DNA of 28,333 nucleotides from Vitreoscilla sp. Lineage in GTDB: Bacteria; Pseudomonadota; Gammaproteobacteria; Burkholderiales; Neisseriaceae. This document shows, piece after piece, positions 7,933 to 16,107 of the stretch. The stretch lies in contig JASLFS010000040.1 of the NCBI GenBank assembly GCA_030150505.1, positions 1 to 28,333 on the forward strand, in the 5' to 3' direction. Every line of letters starts with the position of its first letter. Within the stretch, counting starts at the first letter, position 1. The position numbers were made by a program, and so were the translations under genes. The notes under the pieces are model-generated. The model did not search any database. It was given only the letters and a program-made list of their open reading frames with translations, and had not been told where the DNA came from.

Positions 7933-8975
7933 AGTCAAACCCAAAAAATAAATCCAATCATTTAGTCAATAAACATCTGTATGTTGTGCATTACAACAAT
8001 ACAGATGTACATGATTACTCAATTGACTTAAATTCTGATGAGTTTCCCAAGTCGTTGCCGGTTATCAATGATGATACTCAGCAACGAACTTGGCTGCACT
8101 TTACTGGCATCAAAAGTGCCCAATTATTAAGCGATGTTTTAGCACCATACAACATTCACCCATTAACCCAAGAAGATATTCTCAATAACAAACAGCGCCC
8201 TAAAATTGAAAGCTATGGGCATTATGTTTTTATTGCAACTCGCTCCTTGCGTTATAACAAATCAGGCTTAGTCAGCGAGGCTGTGTATTTAATCATTGGT
8301 AAAAATTTTGTTTTTTCCTTTCAGGGTCAAGAAAATACTTTATTCGAGAAAATAAAAAGTAAACTGACTCAAAAAGTTGGAACACTTTATACCAAAGACA
8401 GCGATTTTCTAGCTTATAGCTTACTGGATACCGTTGTAGATGAATATTTCAATGCAATGGATATTTTTTCCAGAAAAGTAGAACAACTTGATAGAACACT
8501 ATTTTCAGGTAGCGTGACTACTGAACAAGAAGATAGCGTGTTAAGCCGCATTCACTCATTGAAACACGATACAACCCGATTGCGTAAAACCATCATGCCA
8601 ACCAGAGAAATCATTAATCAACTTGTTCGGGGCGATTATGAGCTTTTCAAAGATGAAACAAGGCTCTATCTAAGAGATGTTTATGATCATACTTTGCAAG
8701 CAATGGAAGTTTTAGATTCATCCAAGGAAATGATTTTGAGCATGATGGACGTTTATTTGTCCTATCAATCTAATCAATTGAATAAACAAATGCGACTTCT
8801 CACTGTCATTACGATAATATTTATGCCTCTAACGCTTATTTCTAGTATTTATGGTATGAACTTTACGAACATGCCAGAATTAGAATGGAAATATAGCTAC
8901 TTCGTCGTTTTGGGCATTATGCTAACCATTGCATTGAGTTTATTAAAAATATTTTCTAAAAAACATTGGCTATAA
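7929..8975 (+). CDS. corA: CorA family divalent metal transporter
   Basis: A Mg2+/Co2+ channel of the inner membrane, 348 residues. A large cytoplasmic N-terminal domain (including HPLTQEDILNNKQRPKIE) and a long helix lead to two C-terminal membrane segments; the first ends in the diagnostic YGMNF, followed by MPELEWKYSY, and the short C-terminal tail is basic. It overlaps ppx by four bases. The window therefore encodes two unrelated Mg2+ uptake systems, this and mgtE. Confidence 0.93.
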   Translation: MKSNPKNKSNHLVNKHLYVVHYNNTDVHDYSIDLNSDEFPKSLPVINDDTQQRTWLHFTGIKSAQLLSDVLAPYNIHPLTQEDILNNKQRPKIESYGHYVFIATRSLRYNKSGLVSEAVYLIIGKNFVFSFQGQENTLFEKIKSKLTQKVGTLYTKDSDFLAYSLLDTVVDEYFNAMDIFSRKVEQLDRTLFSGSVTTEQEDSVLSRIHSLKHDTTRLRKTIMPTREIINQLVRGDYELFKDETRLYLRDVYDHTLQAMEVLDSSKEMILSMMDVYLSYQSNQLNKQMRLLTVITIIFMPLTLISSIYGMNFTNMPELEWKYSYFVVLGIMLTIALSLLKIFSKKHWL

Positions 8976-9005
8976 CAAATAAAAATTAAGATAGAGGACA
9001 ACCAC

Positions 9006-9509
9006 ATGACTGAACAAGAAAAATTAGCGCTAACAGCCAATGCACCACAGCATGAATTAACCATGTCAATTCTCATCACACCTGATATGGCAAATTTCTC
9101 AGGGCATGCACATGGTGGCGATATCTTAAAATTATTGGACCAAGTCGCTTATGCTTGTGCTAGCAGATACAGTGGATACTATACTGTCACACTATCTGTG
9201 GATAAAGTTCTTTTCAAAGAACCCATTTATGTTGGCGAGCTAGTGACATTTTTAGCTTCCATCAACCATACAGGTAGAACCTCAATGGAAGTTGGCATTC
9301 GAGTTGAAGCGCAAAACATTCAAACTCGACAAACTCGACATACCAATAGCTGCTACATTACCATGGTAGCCATGAAAGATGGCAACCCCATTGAAGTACC
9401 TAAATTAGAATTAACAACAAAACTACAACGTTGCCGATTTGAGGCTGCAGAACAGCGTAAAGCATTAAGCCTTGCTGCAACTCATCATCATCGTTGTGAT
9501 GGACTATAA
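9006..9509 (+). CDS. Acyl-CoA thioesterase, hotdog fold (YciA-like)
   Basis: A 167-residue hotdog-fold acyl-CoA hydrolase. The FSGHAHGGDILKLLDQVAYACA segment carries the active-site loop and helix typical of the YciA/BACH group, and TVTLSVDKVLFKEPIYVGELV fits the following strand. These enzymes cleave acyl-CoA to free acid and CoA in the cytoplasm. The C-terminal tail is His-rich (THHHRCDG). It has a good ribosome binding site (AGAGGA) and ends five bases before the riboflavin synthase gene, so the two are likely co-transcribed. Confidence 0.88.
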   Translation: MTEQEKLALTANAPQHELTMSILITPDMANFSGHAHGGDILKLLDQVAYACASRYSGYYTVTLSVDKVLFKEPIYVGELVTFLASINHTGRTSMEVGIRVEAQNIQTRQTRHTNSCYITMVAMKDGNPIEVPKLELTTKLQRCRFEAAEQRKALSLAATHHHRCDGL

Positions 9510-9514
9510 TTATT

Positions 9515-10129
9515 ATGTTTACTGGAATTGTACAAGGCATTGGTAAAATTGTTGACATAAAAGAACAATATGATGGCGTTCGTACGCATATTGTTCAATT
9601 GCCAAAACATATGGCTAATAATTTACAAATTGGCGCATCAGTTGCTCACAATGGCTGTTGCTTAACCATTACTCAGTTTCATGAAAACATCGCCCATTTT
9701 GACCTCATTGCCTCAACATTGGCTCTGACTAATCTTGGACAATTGCAGATTCATGATGAAATAAACCTCGAACGTGCTGCTAAATTTGGTGATGAAATTG
9801 GCGGTCATTTAATGAGTGGCCATATCACTTGCACCACTGCGATTACACGCATTGAGCAACACGGCGATAATCATACATTGTGGTTTGCTTTAAATTCACA
9901 AATTAAGCCTTATATACTAGATAAAGGTTTTGTTGGTTTAAATGGTTGCAGCTTAACCATTGGTACCGTAACCGATACAGAATTCAATGTGCATTTAATT
10001 CCAGAAACACTTGAAAAAACAACTTTTTCAAACAAAAAAGTGGGCGACAATATCAATGTTGAGCTAGACCCACAAACACAGGCTATTGTTGACACTGTTA
10101 GCCGTGTATTAGCAGAAAAAGCTCTATAA
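9515..10129 (+). CDS. ribE: Riboflavin synthase alpha subunit
   Basis: Dismutates two molecules of 6,7-dimethyl-8-ribityllumazine to riboflavin; also called ribC in E. coli. It has 204 residues, starts with the family hallmark MFTGIVQGIG and has two lumazine-binding repeats, roughly 1-97 and 98-195; each has its own GxxLTI/GCSLTI-type strand. GGHLMSGHI lies at the junction. It has no strong ribosome binding site and starts five bases after the thioesterase stop, so translational coupling is likely. The next gene supplies another step of the same pathway. Confidence 0.96.
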   Translation: MFTGIVQGIGKIVDIKEQYDGVRTHIVQLPKHMANNLQIGASVAHNGCCLTITQFHENIAHFDLIASTLALTNLGQLQIHDEINLERAAKFGDEIGGHLMSGHITCTTAITRIEQHGDNHTLWFALNSQIKPYILDKGFVGLNGCSLTIGTVTDTEFNVHLIPETLEKTTFSNKKVGDNINVELDPQTQAIVDTVSRVLAEKAL

Positions 10130-10145
10130 AATAACAGAAAGAAGA

Positions 10146-11243
10146 ATGAGTATGGCAATCGCAACTATTCCTGAAATCATTGCCGATATCAAAGCTGGCA
10201 AAATGGTCATTTTAACTGACGCGGAAGACCGAGAAAATGAAGGTGATTTAGTCATGGCGGCCCAGTTTGTGACGCCGGAATCTATTAACTTCATGATTAA
10301 ACATGCTCGTGGTTTGGTTTGCCTACCAATGAATGATGCCATGGTTGACCGCCTTGGTATTCCAATGATGACGCAACAAAATGGTGCTCGTCATGGTACA
10401 AACTTTACAACTTCTATTGAAGCACGCCACGGTATCAGTACCGGCATTTCTGCTGCTGACCGTTCTCACACCATCCAAACAGCGGTTTCTCCAACAGCTA
10501 CAGCTGAAGACATTGTTCAGCCTGGACACATTTTCCCATTGCGTGCGCAAGAAGGTGGCGTATTGGTTCGTGCAGGCCATACCGAAGCAAGTGTGGATTT
10601 ATCCATTATGGCAGGGTTAACACCAGCAGCTGTTATTTGTGAAATCATCAATGATGATGGCACAATGGCTCGCATGCCTGAACTGCAAGAATTTGCAGTA
10701 GAACACAATATTAAAATTGGCACTATTGCTGATTTAATCGAATACCGCAGCCGTACAGAAAGTTTAATTGAAGATATGGGACACCATATCGTTCATACAC
10801 CTTGGGGTGATTTTGACCAATATATTTATGTGGACAAACTATCAGGCGAAACCCATTTGGCTTTGGTAAAAGGTGAACTAAGCCCAGAGAAGGAAGTCTT
10901 AGTTCGCGTTCATGAGCCACTAAGCGTGATGGACTTTATTGCACCTAATGCTGCCCACTCTTGGACAGTTCCAGAAGCATTAGCAGAATTACAAGAAGCG
11001 GATGCTGGTGTCGCCATTTTATTACACAGAACTGAATCTGGTGCCGCATTACTAGAACGTGCATTGCCAAAAGGTGCTAACCATGCTCCAAAATGGGACA
11101 GCAAAACCTATGGTATAGGCGCACAAATTTTAGCTCATCTTAATGTTAAAAAAATGCGAGTACTTGGTAAAGCATCAGCCTTAACAGGGCTAACAGGTTT
11201 TGGTTTAGAGGTTGTTGGCTTTAAAAATAGCCCTAAAGAATAA
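10146..11243 (+). CDS. ribB: 3,4-dihydroxy-2-butanone 4-phosphate synthase with degenerate GTP cyclohydrolase II-like domain
   Basis: A 365-residue RibBA-like protein. Residues 1 to about 205 are a complete DHBP synthase (RibB): TDAEDRENEGDLVMAAQF, ARHGISTGISAADRSHTI and RAGHTEASVDL are intact, so it should make the four-carbon precursor of riboflavin from ribulose 5-phosphate. Residues ~210-365 align in order with GTP cyclohydrolase II (VRVHEPLS, VAILLHR, YGIGAQIL, GLEVVGF), but the expected RVHSECLTGD...RCDCG zinc site has no cysteines and the NNP segment near the end is missing. This half is therefore probably not a cyclohydrolase, and a separate ribA is expected elsewhere. Such proteins have been called RibBX or RibBA-like. 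It follows ribE after 16 bases. Confidence 0.9.
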   Translation: MSMAIATIPEIIADIKAGKMVILTDAEDRENEGDLVMAAQFVTPESINFMIKHARGLVCLPMNDAMVDRLGIPMMTQQNGARHGTNFTTSIEARHGISTGISAADRSHTIQTAVSPTATAEDIVQPGHIFPLRAQEGGVLVRAGHTEASVDLSIMAGLTPAAVICEIINDDGTMARMPELQEFAVEHNIKIGTIADLIEYRSRTESLIEDMGHHIVHTPWGDFDQYIYVDKLSGETHLALVKGELSPEKEVLVRVHEPLSVMDFIAPNAAHSWTVPEALAELQEADAGVAILLHRTESGAALLERALPKGANHAPKWDSKTYGIGAQILAHLNVKKMRVLGKASALTGLTGFGLEVVGFKNSPKE

Positions 11244-11260
11244 CCATACTAAAATAATAC

Positions 11261-11290
11261 AGGCTGCCTAAAGAATGGTTTCGGCAGCCT
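11261..11290 (+). terminator. Terminator from a degenerate DUS pair
   Basis: AGGCTGCCTAAA and TTTCGGCAGCCT face each other across six bases, followed by a T-run at 11294-11302. Both arms differ from the uptake sequence in the 3' part, so neither is an exact DUS; the stem keeps one T/C mismatch. It lies 18 bases after the ribB-like gene. Confidence 0.75.
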
Positions 11291-11314
11291 GTTACTTTTT
11301 TTAAAGGCATATAA

Positions 11315-11761
11315 ATGATTGATCATATCGAATGGCATACCGACGAAGACTTCCCTGAAGACATTCCCCAAGAAAATGCTCTCAATCACATGGGCTTCTA
11401 TTGGGCTTGGGCTGTGAATAATGACTTAGTTCATCATCAAATTATTGAACAAATGCCAAAGCAAATCACCGCCATTAAGGCACGTGAAATGACAGGTAAA
11501 GAATGCATTTCAGAATACCTAGGTAAACAATTACAACTCAGTTTCTTTAATACCATTGGCGCTAGATTTGCAGCTTTCTATTACGAAGATGAAGAAGAGG
11601 GTTATGGAAATTTCATTCACGACTATGTGGATACCTTAGAAATTGAAGCAAAGCCATCTCTTTATCACACAGAAGATAGCTGGGAAAATTATGATAAAAT
11701 CGCTCCAGTTTTCGAGCGCGCCTATAATGAATGGTATCAATCGTTAAAAGTAAAAAATTAA
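11315..11761 (+). CDS. Conserved protein of unknown function, DUF7832-like
   Basis: A 148-residue acidic, soluble-looking protein without signal peptide or membrane segment. The pattern DEDFPEDIPQENALNHMGFYWAW at the N terminus and PSLYHTEDSWENYDKIAPVF near the C terminus recall a domain family that I know as DUF7832, from memory and unverified. The function is unknown. It starts right behind the terminator of the riboflavin operon and ends nine bases before gmhB, so it probably heads the gmhB-plsC operon. Confidence 0.7.
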   Translation: MIDHIEWHTDEDFPEDIPQENALNHMGFYWAWAVNNDLVHHQIIEQMPKQITAIKAREMTGKECISEYLGKQLQLSFFNTIGARFAAFYYEDEEEGYGNFIHDYVDTLEIEAKPSLYHTEDSWENYDKIAPVFERAYNEWYQSLKVKN

Positions 11762-11770
11762 GGGAACAGA

Positions 11771-12343
11771 ATGAAACTAATCATTCTAGATAGAGATGGC
11801 GTCATCAACAAGGATCGTGATGATTTTGTTAAATCTGTTGATGAATGGGAAGCACTCCCTGATAGCATGAACGCGATAGCCCTCTTAACACAAGCAGACT
11901 ATACTGTTGTTGTAGCCACCAACCAATCTGGCATTGGTCGAGGCTACTTCACCATGCAAGATTTAAATGCAATGCATGTCAAACTACATCGCTTGGTTCA
12001 GCAAGCCGGCGGGGAAATAGAAGGCATTTGGTTTTGTCCGCATATTGCAGATGACAATTGTGATTGCCGAAAACCCAAACCCGGAATGGTTCTCGATATT
12101 CTAAACCGCTTTACCGCAGCAAAAGCAGAACAAACCTACATGGTGGGTGATAGCTTGCGTGATTTACAAGCCATTGAAGCTGTCGGTGGTAGACCAATAT
12201 TGGTTTTAACTGGCAAAGGCAAAAAAACATTATCTACCTGTGCTGATGAATTACCAGAAAAAACCCAGATATTTGAAAATATTATGGATTTCGCCAAACA
12301 CATCACAGAAAACTCATTAGATAAAAACGAGGTAGACGAATGA
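11771..12343 (+). CDS. gmhB: D-glycero-beta-D-manno-heptose 1,7-bisphosphate 7-phosphatase
   Basis: Removes the 7-phosphate in the synthesis of ADP-heptose for the lipopolysaccharide inner core. It is a 190-residue HAD-family phosphatase: DRDGVIN with nucleophile Asp7 and acid Asp9, then ATNQSGIGRG, the zinc site made by Cys89, His91, Cys97 and Cys99 in CPHIADDNCDCRKPKPG, and MVGDSLRD for Mg2+. The length and motif set match the family. It has an AGGGAACAG-type ribosome binding site and overlaps plsC by four bases (ATGA). Confidence 0.95.
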   Translation: MKLIILDRDGVINKDRDDFVKSVDEWEALPDSMNAIALLTQADYTVVVATNQSGIGRGYFTMQDLNAMHVKLHRLVQQAGGEIEGIWFCPHIADDNCDCRKPKPGMVLDILNRFTAAKAEQTYMVGDSLRDLQAIEAVGGRPILVLTGKGKKTLSTCADELPEKTQIFENIMDFAKHITENSLDKNEVDE

Positions 12344-13098
12344 TAATATTAAAAAATATCATCTATTGGATTACCTTAAGTGTTTTTACCACTTTGTTTT
12401 TTCCATCAGTCTTAATCAGTGCATTCATTTCTCGACGCATTACTCATCGTTTATGCACTTTTTGGGCAACCACCAATGCTAAATTTTTAGAACTCATTAT
12501 TGGCTTAAAATACCAAGTAACTGGCATGGAAAATATCCCCAATGAGCCATCTATTATTTGCAGCAAACACCAATCTGGCTGGGAAACATTGGTTTTACAA
12601 AAAATATTTCCTGCTCAAGTTTTTGTAGCAAAACGCTCATTATTTTGGATTCCATTATTTGGCTGGGGTTTATGGCTGATAAAAACCATCGGCATTGATA
12701 GAAACAACCGCAATAAAGCAGCATCACAAATCATCACTCAAGGCTCTGCGAGAAAAAAAGAAGGTTATTGGATTACCATTTTTCCAGAAGGAACTCGCAT
12801 TCAACCTGGCTATCGAGGACGCTATAAACTAGGGGCGGCTCGTATGGCAAAACAATTAGAAATGAATATTGTGCCAGTGGCTTTAAACAGTGGTGAGTTT
12901 TGGCCAAAAAATTCTTTTTTAAAATACCCTGGTACAATTACCGTTATCATTGGTCCAGTTATTTCATATACTCAAGGTGGACCAGAGGTATTAATGCAAA
13001 CCTGTGAAACTTGGATTGAGAAACAGCAAGCCATTATTCAAGGTAAAGGTCCTTTTGCTAAAAAAGAAGCATTAGATACTCATGAGCAATCAGATTAA
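12340..13098 (+). CDS. plsC: 1-acyl-sn-glycerol-3-phosphate acyltransferase PlsC
   Basis: Acylates lysophosphatidic acid to phosphatidic acid at the inner membrane. It has 252 residues: a hydrophobic N-terminal segment (about 5-32), the acyltransferase HX4[D/E] motif as KHQSGWET with His77 and Glu82, and the substrate-binding FPEGTR at 148-153. Glu in place of Asp in the first motif is common in related proteobacterial enzymes. The C terminus is soluble and charged. It overlaps gmhB by four bases, so phospholipid and lipopolysaccharide precursor genes are coupled here. Confidence 0.93.
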   Translation: MIILKNIIYWITLSVFTTLFFPSVLISAFISRRITHRLCTFWATTNAKFLELIIGLKYQVTGMENIPNEPSIICSKHQSGWETLVLQKIFPAQVFVAKRSLFWIPLFGWGLWLIKTIGIDRNNRNKAASQIITQGSARKKEGYWITIFPEGTRIQPGYRGRYKLGAARMAKQLEMNIVPVALNSGEFWPKNSFLKYPGTITVIIGPVISYTQGGPEVLMQTCETWIEKQQAIIQGKGPFAKKEALDTHEQSD

Positions 13099-13137
13099 TC
13101 TCTGAACAACAAAAAACAGCCACAGAAAGAAACTATA

Positions 13138-13533
13138 ATGCGATTACTACATACTATGCTACGTGTTGGCAACTTAGATAAATCTTTAGAATTTTATCAA
13201 GATGTCTTAGGTATGAAACTATTACGTAAAAATGATTACCCAACTGGCCGTTTCACTTTAGCTTTTGTTGGTTATGGTGATGAAGAAAATAATTCTGTTT
13301 TAGAATTAACACACAACTGGGATACTACAGAATATGACTTAGGCGCTGGCTATGGTCATATTGCCATTGAAGTGGATGATGCTTACAAAACTTGTGATTT
13401 GGTTCGCGAAAAAGGCGGAAAAGTGACTCGTGAAGCTGGTCCTATGATGCATGGAACAACAGTCATTGCTTTCGTAGAAGACCCAGATGGTTATAAAATA
13501 GAATTTATTCAAAAAAATTCTGGTAACGATTAA
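13138..13533 (+). CDS. gloA: Lactoylglutathione lyase (glyoxalase I)
   Basis: Isomerises the methylglyoxal-glutathione hemithioacetal to S-lactoylglutathione. It has 131 residues. All four metal ligands of the E. coli enzyme are present at the same numbering: His5, Glu56, His74 and Glu122, which points to the Ni2+-type glyoxalase I. It starts 39 bases after plsC and may be part of the same transcript; a long hairpin follows. Confidence 0.95.
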   Translation: MRLLHTMLRVGNLDKSLEFYQDVLGMKLLRKNDYPTGRFTLAFVGYGDEENNSVLELTHNWDTTEYDLGAGYGHIAIEVDDAYKTCDLVREKGGKVTREAGPMMHGTTVIAFVEDPDGYKIEFIQKNSGND

Positions 13534-13543
13534 TCTATTGTCC

Positions 13544-13586
13544 AAAGAGAATGATATGAAGAAACCCTTCAATCATTCTCTTTATC
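13544..13586 (+). terminator. Hairpin after gloA, likely terminator
   Basis: AAAGAGAATGAT at 13544-13555 pairs with ATCATTCTCTTT at 13572-13583. Inside, TGAAG pairs with CTTCA, leaving a one-base bulge and the loop AAACC. Only a short T-run follows, so it may also act as a transcript-stabilising 3' hairpin. The left arm is overlapped by TTGTCCAAA (13538-13546), probably by chance. Confidence 0.6.
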
Positions 13587-13761
13587 GCTGTGATACTGAA
13601 TAAGTAATTAACAATGGCAACCAATAAAGCTGGAATGTATATAGTAATTACTTTAAAATAAAACCTATTTTTCAAATAGTGCATTAATTTTCATGCCAAA
13701 AGCTTGAATATGAGTGCACCAAAACACAACGATAACAATAATAATTCTCTCAGATCGACTT

Positions 13762-13793
13762 CAGCCAACTTTTCCTCACGGGAAAATAGGCTG
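13762..13793 (+). promoter_or_regulatory. Two-part hairpin in the leader of the antiporter gene
   Basis: Outer stem CAGCC (13762-13766) with GGCTG (13789-13793); inner stem TTTTCC (13770-13775) with GGAAAA (13781-13786); loop TCACG. It ends 27 bases before the start codon, just upstream of the AAAGGAA ribosome binding site. I do not recognise it as a known riboswitch. The rest of the 287-base gap 13534-13820 shows only the gloA hairpin, a 9-base inverted repeat (AAGTAATTA at 13602 and TAATTACTT at 13645) and AT-rich sequence. Confidence 0.45.
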
Positions 13794-13820
13794 CTTAAGA
13801 AATAGAAAAAGGAAATACTT

Positions 13821-15239
13821 ATGCGCCGTACTTTGGCCGCAGTGCCTTTTGCCTTATTACCAGCTTTAGCTCAAGCTAGTAGTACCTTTGACCCTAGCCA
13901 AATAAGCTTATTATGGTGTTTACCATTTGTGCTTATTCTGCTTTCCATTGCACTTTGTCCGTTGATGATTCCAACCATTTGGCATCATCATTTTGGCAAA
14001 ATCATTGCAATGTGGACAGCTGCTTTTATCGTTCCTTTTTCCATTAGTTTTGGTCTAAATGAAACGATTCATACTGTAGCTCATGCTTTAATTGGGGAAT
14101 ATATTCCTTTCATTTTATTATTATTAGCATTGTTTACAGTATCAGGTGGCATTCTTGTTTGGGGAAATTTACAAGGTAGTGCAAAAACCAATACCATTAT
14201 TTTAGCCATTGGCACCGTTCTCTCATCAATTATGGGAACCACTGGTGCTGCTATGTTATTAATTCGCCCATTACTAAAAGCAAATGATGGTCGACAACAT
14301 CGTGTTCATGTTGTTGTCTTCTTTATTTTCTTGGTTGCTAATATTGGTGGTGGTTTAACGCCTTTAGGTGATCCACCATTATTCTTAGGTTTCTTAAAAG
14401 GCGTTAGCTTTTTATGGACCGTAGAACACATGCTATTACCTATTCTAATGAATGCAATTATCTTACTTGGTGTGTTCTATGCTATTGATAGCCATTTATG
14501 GAAAAAAGAAAAAGCAGCAGGATTTGTACAAAAAATCCCAAGTAGCTCTAAAGGTGATAATAAATTACAAATTTTTGGTAAAGCAAACTTTGGTTTATTA
14601 GCTGTGATTATTGCAGCTGTTTTAATGTCTGGCATCTGGAAATCAGGTGTAACTTTTGATATTTTAGGCACTCCAGTAACATTAGAAGCCGTAGTTCGTG
14701 ATGTTATTTTCATTGCAGTAACCATGGTTTCATTGCAAATCACCCCGAAACAAATCCGCAGTGGTAACGAATTTAACTTTGAACCTATTCAAGAAGTGGG
14801 TAAATTATTCGTTGGTATTTTCATTACCATTTCACCTGTGATTGCCATTTTACAAGTTGGTGAAGCTGGGCATTTCAAACCACTAATTGAAATGGTTCAT
14901 ACCCAACAAGGTGAACCTATTAACATGATGTACTTCTGGATGAGTGGTATCTTATCTGCATTTTTAGATAATGCTCCTACTTACCTAGTATTCTTTAATA
15001 TGGCTTCTGGTGACCCTGTTGCCTTAATGGGCAGCATGAGTAGCACTTTATTGGCTATTTCCATGGGTTCGGTGTTTATGGGCGCATTAACTTATATTGG
15101 TAATGCACCTAACTTCATGGTTAAAGCAATTGCCGAACAGCGCAAAGTAAAAATGCCAACCTTCTTTGGTTATATGGCTTGGTCATTCGGCATTTTAGTA
15201 CCATTATTTATTATTCAATCATTAATTTTCTTCTGGTAA
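13821..15239 (+). CDS. Sodium:proton antiporter, ion transporter (CitM/ArsB/NhaD) superfamily
   Basis: A 472-residue inner membrane protein with about 11-13 predicted membrane helices. Repeated glycine-rich re-entrant segments typical of the ion transporter superfamily are visible: GTTGAAMLLIRPL, GGGLTPLGDPPLFLGFL, LDNAPTYLVFF and GNAPNFM. The first 20 residues are hydrophobic and end in ALAQASS, like a signal sequence or first helix. Proteins of this type in Neisseriaceae are annotated as putative Na+/H+ antiporters; the substrate is not proven by the sequence. It has a clear AAAGGAA ribosome binding site, a structured leader, and a DUS-pair terminator behind it. Confidence 0.85.
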   Translation: MRRTLAAVPFALLPALAQASSTFDPSQISLLWCLPFVLILLSIALCPLMIPTIWHHHFGKIIAMWTAAFIVPFSISFGLNETIHTVAHALIGEYIPFILLLLALFTVSGGILVWGNLQGSAKTNTIILAIGTVLSSIMGTTGAAMLLIRPLLKANDGRQHRVHVVVFFIFLVANIGGGLTPLGDPPLFLGFLKGVSFLWTVEHMLLPILMNAIILLGVFYAIDSHLWKKEKAAGFVQKIPSSSKGDNKLQIFGKANFGLLAVIIAAVLMSGIWKSGVTFDILGTPVTLEAVVRDVIFIAVTMVSLQITPKQIRSGNEFNFEPIQEVGKLFVGIFITISPVIAILQVGEAGHFKPLIEMVHTQQGEPINMMYFWMSGILSAFLDNAPTYLVFFNMASGDPVALMGSMSSTLLAISMGSVFMGALTYIGNAPNFMVKAIAEQRKVKMPTFFGYMAWSFGILVPLFIIQSLIFFW

Positions 15240-15255
15240 TTAATGCTGATACACA

Positions 15256-15283
15256 AGGCTGCCTGAAGCTTTTCAGGCAGCCT
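15256..15283 (+). terminator. Terminator built from an inverted DUS pair
   Basis: AGGCTGCCTGAA at 15256-15267 and TTCAGGCAGCCT at 15272-15283, both exact copies of the uptake sequence, separated by four bases and followed by TTTATT. It closes the antiporter gene 16 bases after its stop codon. Confidence 0.85.
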
Positions 15284-15308
15284 TTATTGATTGTAGGAAT
15301 CATGTAAT

Positions 15309-16013
15309 ATGCAAATCGTTAAATACTTACAAGCACAAGGCTTTGGTAGTCGTAAAATTTGTACAGAGATCGTGAAAAAAGGTCGTTTACAAATCAACGA
15401 TGAATACATTACCAATCCTAAAGCCACTTTAGACTTAACCAATATTCAATCCGTAAAAATTGACGAAGAAAACTGGCAAGTTGTACCACTTCCCCTCTTC
15501 TACATATTACTGAATAAACCAAGCGATTATGAGACATCACACAAACCAACTCATTATCCAAGTATCTTTAGCTTATTCCCAATTCACTGGCGCAATATTG
15601 ACTTTCAAGCCATTGGTCGACTAGATGCAGATACCACTGGTATTATTTTAATTACCAATGACGGCCTTTATAACCACCGCATTACATCACCTAAAAACCA
15701 CGTTGGGAAAATTTATCAAATAACACTCAAACACCCAGCTGACGATAGCTTAACTGAAAAACTAAAAAATGGTGTGTTATTACATGATGAAAATGAAACT
15801 GTCGTTGCTAGCGAAGCTTACCTAGAGAATGACACTACATTAATCATGACAATTCATGAAGGTAAATACCATCAAGTGAAACGCATGATTGCAGCAGCAG
15901 GAAACCGTGTTGAACAATTGCATCGATTGCAATTTGGAGAATTCAAATTGCCAAATGACTTAAATCCTGGCGAATGGACATTTATCCAACCAACAGAATT
16001 TACTGAAGCATAA
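15309..16013 (+). CDS. rsuA: 16S rRNA pseudouridine(516) synthase RsuA-like
   Basis: A 234-residue pseudouridine synthase of the RsuA/RluB/E/F family. An N-terminal S4 RNA-binding domain (about 1-55) is followed by the catalytic GRLDADTTG at 103-111 with Asp106 as nucleophile, ITSPKNHVGKIYQI and GKYHQVKRMIAAAGNRV. The S4 domain, the length and the sequence DGLYNHRITSPKNHVGK fit RsuA best; RluE-type activity cannot be fully excluded. It stands alone between two terminators. Confidence 0.87.
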   Translation: MQIVKYLQAQGFGSRKICTEIVKKGRLQINDEYITNPKATLDLTNIQSVKIDEENWQVVPLPLFYILLNKPSDYETSHKPTHYPSIFSLFPIHWRNIDFQAIGRLDADTTGIILITNDGLYNHRITSPKNHVGKIYQITLKHPADDSLTEKLKNGVLLHDENETVVASEAYLENDTTLIMTIHEGKYHQVKRMIAAAGNRVEQLHRLQFGEFKLPNDLNPGEWTFIQPTEFTEA

Positions 16014-16036
16014 TTTAGTAATCAATATATTAATAC

Positions 16037-16070
16037 AAAATCGCCCCAAGTTAGTACCTAGGGCGATTTT
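16037..16070. terminator. Bidirectional terminator
   Basis: Arms AAAATCGCCC (16037-16046) and GGGCGATTTT (16061-16070) around a 14-base loop, between the rsuA-like gene and the convergent 71-residue protein gene. The A and T ends let it work in both directions. Confidence 0.8.
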
Positions 16071-16107
16071 CAAAAAAACAGAACTCTAACAAAAAACTCA
16101 ACAACAT

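Noticed and set aside
13538..13546. TTGTCCAAA after gloA, resembling the leuA operator-like motif.
   Set aside because: Only nine bases match, it overlaps the gloA terminator hairpin and is not near a promoter. A chance match is likely.
13788..13799. AGGCTGCTTAAG before the antiporter as a DUS copy.
   Set aside because: Three mismatches to the 12-mer. The GGCTG is better explained as an arm of the leader hairpin.
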